Shown: positions 30,111-32,229 of the stretch, piece by piece
Numbering within the stretch: the first letter of the stretch is position 1
Layout of the letters: every line of letters starts with the position of its first letter
Position numbers and translations under genes: made by a program
Notes under the pieces: generated by a model
The model's input: only the letters and a program-made list of their open reading frames with translations
Database searches by the model: none
What the model was told of the DNA's origin: nothing
Source of the DNA: Schoenoplectus triqueter
Lineage: Eukaryota > Streptophyta > Magnoliopsida > Poales > Cyperaceae
Direction: 5' to 3'
Length of the DNA stretch: 32,229 bases
Assembly (NCBI GenBank): GCA_964058805.1
Contig: CAXKVV010000518.1
Coordinates: 1 to 32,229 of the forward strand

Positions 30111-30885
30111 TGTTTCTACAGTGATGCAATAAATTGACCTCTCATCTCCCATTTCATGGAAGAGGATTTCATTCGTGTGTGTGTTGGAAGAGCAAGAAAC
30201 AAAATAAATATCAATTATTCGGTGGTGGTTTTAGAGCTTTTTTTTGTGCGAAGAAAAGAAATAGGAATTCATTATATCATATTTGGAACTTGATCAAAAC
30301 TAAAATTGGACGTTTGAACTTGAGTTTCAACACACACAAATGCCCGGAGTTCTATTCTTCGTGAAAATATGTCTTTTCTTTTCCAAATACCTTAATTACC
30401 CTCTGCAACTAAGATTCAATTCACCTGTTATAATATTTTTTTCACTTTTTCTATAAATGGAGAAGATAATAGACAGCTGCAGGTCCATGGATGAGGGCTC
30501 ATTGTTTTCTGAAAATAGCGTTTTTTCCTTGCAATTTTCATATATAAATATGAAAAGTGGAATTTAATAGTCTAGCTATGATTAAATAGTTACTAATAAA
30601 TTCAAATCCTAAAATGTACAATATTTTCAATTTCCCTATTGTGGGTCCCAGCCCAACAATCCGGAACTTGCTATTTGATATACTAAGCGAAGCCATCTAT
30701 AAACATTTGTAAATAGGCGGATTAAAAAATTAAGATCAATTGTAGTATAAGCCGTATTCTATTTATTTACTCAACGGAGGCCCATAGTCAGACCAATTCA
30801 TAGCCCACAGGCTCGGGAGCAATCCATCCATTCAGTAATGCGACCGGTTCGCTTTACAATAGAATAGAGGCGGAGCGCTACGTTA
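30111..30885. other. Shared spacer of the lone exon and U2, divergent
   Basis: The left part would be the promoter side of the lone exon on the minus strand. The right part (about 30770-30885) is GC-richer, contains GGCCCA motifs and forms the upstream flank of the U2 gene. No ORF can be supported. Confidence 0.5.
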
Positions 30886-30938
30886 GTCCCACGATGCCCA
30901 CTCAGTCTTCTTCAAGTCGCCCGGAGCTCTTATAAGAG
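30886..30938 (+). promoter_or_regulatory. snRNA promoter: USE and TATA box
   Basis: GTCCCACGATG at 30886-30896 fits the first seven bases of the plant upstream sequence element (RTCCCACATCG) but departs in the last four. TATAAGAG begins at 30931. The gap of 34 bases between them is the spacing of RNA polymerase II snRNA genes (the Pol III type is about ten bases shorter), and the TATA box lies 32 bases before the U2 start. Confidence 0.8.
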
Positions 30939-30962
30939 GGGGGCGATCCATCGTTGCAACTC

Positions 30963-31156
30963 ATACCTTTCTCGGCCTTTTGGCTAAGATCAAGTGTAGT
31001 ATCTGTTCTTATCAGTTTAATATCTGATATGTGAGCCATGTGCTCACAACGATATTAAATTTATTTTTTGTGGGGGAGGGTTCATCACAGTAGCTTGCTA
31101 CTGGAGCCCTCTTGCGTTGCCCTTGCGTTGCACTATTGCATGGGCCTGGCGTACCC
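30963..31156 (+). ncRNA. U2: U2 spliceosomal snRNA
   Basis: The 5' end ATACCTTTCTCGGCCTTTTG and the following GGCTAAGATCAAGTGTAGTA are the conserved U2 start, including GTAGTA, which pairs with the intron branch site. Stem-loop IIa is intact: GTGAGC pairs with GCTCAC. An Sm site (ATTTATTTTTTG) follows. The 3' half (stems III and IV) is more diverged but ends in the expected GGGCCTGGC. The length of about 194 nt fits plant U2. With the promoter above it looks like a functional member of the multi-copy family. A 3'-processing box is not clear: CAGAACTAAA follows at 31160 but departs from the usual CA(N)AGTNNAA form. Confidence 0.95.
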
Positions 31157-32229
31157 TGTCAGAACTAAATTTAAAAAATTTAGAGCAGTAACTCTGTAAA
31201 CGCCTTAAGGTTTTAACCAAGAGCAGCAGGAACATGTGTATGCAAACCGCCTTCAGGTTTTAACCCATAAAATGTTGCGGTTTTCAGTGGTTAATATGTT
31301 CGACTTGGTCCAAAATTGTATTATGAGCCGATACAAGTATGATTTGATGGGAGTTGCTTCTGAATCAATTGAATTTGAAAGACCTTGAATGTTTTCATGT
31401 CTCGTTTCTTTTTCATTTCTGATACAATCATTCATGCATTTTACAATGTTTCGTGTACCTTCTGGTATACTACATTAGTAAATTATTTCCATTTCCTGTT
31501 GTGGTACATAAACATTTTGGTTTTCTTTAAAAGTTGGGAGAGGCCTATCTTCTGGTATTACATTAGTAATATATTTTTTTAATTTTCGTTACACCCAAAC
31601 TTGTTATATGTGATGTGAGCGATGGGATTGATCAGAGGATTTGAAAGGCTACCTATTGGCAAATACTATTTTTTTGTTCTCCATCGTTTCAGCATATATT
31701 TATTGCGGCTTTTTCTTTTTACGCCATATTTGAGTACCAGGGGCCAATTTCTTAATTGAGCAAAAGATTACGTTGGTGAACAAGTGCACATGAAATCTGT
31801 TGTGTATTTGATGATTTCACGAAATTTATCTTATTCCGTGTTTACTTAAAATAAGAAATCCTTTCGTGCTTGTAATATTTGATCCGAGCAAAAGACGTAC
31901 ACAGAATAAATTTGTTTTTTATGTTTTGCACACAAGCCAAAACCCCTATCAGGTGTCAACAAAATTCTAATTTCATGTGTTCAATTTTTGCCTTTTATCG
32001 ATTTATGAATTTCCACTAAAATAACATTATATTCTTCTTGCCTAGACAAGAAATCTGAATCATTATATTTTTTTCTGGTTAAGCCAAAAGCACAAAATAA
32101 TTTAATAAATTCGTTAGTTAGTGGTTCATGATCCAGAAAAAAAAAATATAACATTAAGATAGCTCTTGTTGTCTGTTTGATTTTAATCGCGTAATCTTGA
32201 AAATTAAGATATGAGCATTTTTTTTCTCT
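31157..32229. other. Downstream of U2, nothing recognised
   Basis: AT-rich sequence without a supported gene. A short repeat, CGCCTT(A/C)AGGTTTTAACC with small differences, occurs at about 31201 and 31249. The 60-65-codon ORFs here have no family resemblance. Confidence 0.45.

Noticed and set aside
30964..31156. A U2 pseudogene
   Set aside because: A Pol II-type promoter with correct spacing, intact branch-pairing bases and an intact Sm site argue against a retroposed copy, which would lack a promoter.

Overview
This window looks like nuclear DNA of a flowering plant, most likely a eudicot. It is AT-rich, its genes have many short GT-AG introns, it has a plant-type U2 snRNA gene, and it is full of copia, MITE and SINE-like debris. 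I cannot name the species.

Layout. Positions 1-600 are somewhat GC-richer and hold no gene I recognise. About 1255-5840 is one badly decayed Ty1/copia retrotransposon on the + strand, in the order gag, protease, integrase, reverse transcriptase, RNase H, polypurine tract and 3' LTR. No 5' LTR is recognisable. From 5.9 to 17.3 kb the window is intergenic and made mostly of repeats: a 415-bp Mutator-like MITE with a 9-bp target duplication (8308-8722), a 47-bp tandem repeat, a hAT-type MITE with an 8-bp target duplication (10816-11250), a 107-bp duplication, two more foldback elements, and at 14.36-15.70 kb a chain of four inverted-repeat MITEs separated only by (TA)n tracts.

From 17.5 to 21.7 kb two adjacent minus-strand genes are dead but still show their exon structure. 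One resembles the plastid YlmH-type S4-domain RNA-binding protein (18286-17520). The other is a dihydroorotase of pyrimidine biosynthesis (21682-19463). Both have frameshifts, and at least one in-frame stop each, in recognisable exons, so they are DNA-level duplicates or fractionation remnants rather than retrocopies.

The one intact protein gene is a nine-exon minus-strand gene (27114-22270). It encodes a 586-residue DUF616/MUCI70-like putative Golgi glycosyltransferase, with all splice phases consistent. Three kilobases upstream, at 30110-29837, lies an intact diverged duplicate of its first exon only. That exon keeps the same splice phase and donor and shows many synonymous changes. I see no matching exons 2-9 for it, so it may be an alternative first exon of the same gene, or the last piece of a lost paralogue. 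A U2 snRNA gene (30963-31156, + strand) with a Pol II-type USE/TATA promoter lies divergently beyond it. I see nothing in the last kilobase.

The two observations I would follow first are the lone phase-matched first exon and the family of foldback MITEs that sit in (TA)n microsatellites and share termini with a subterminal palindrome.
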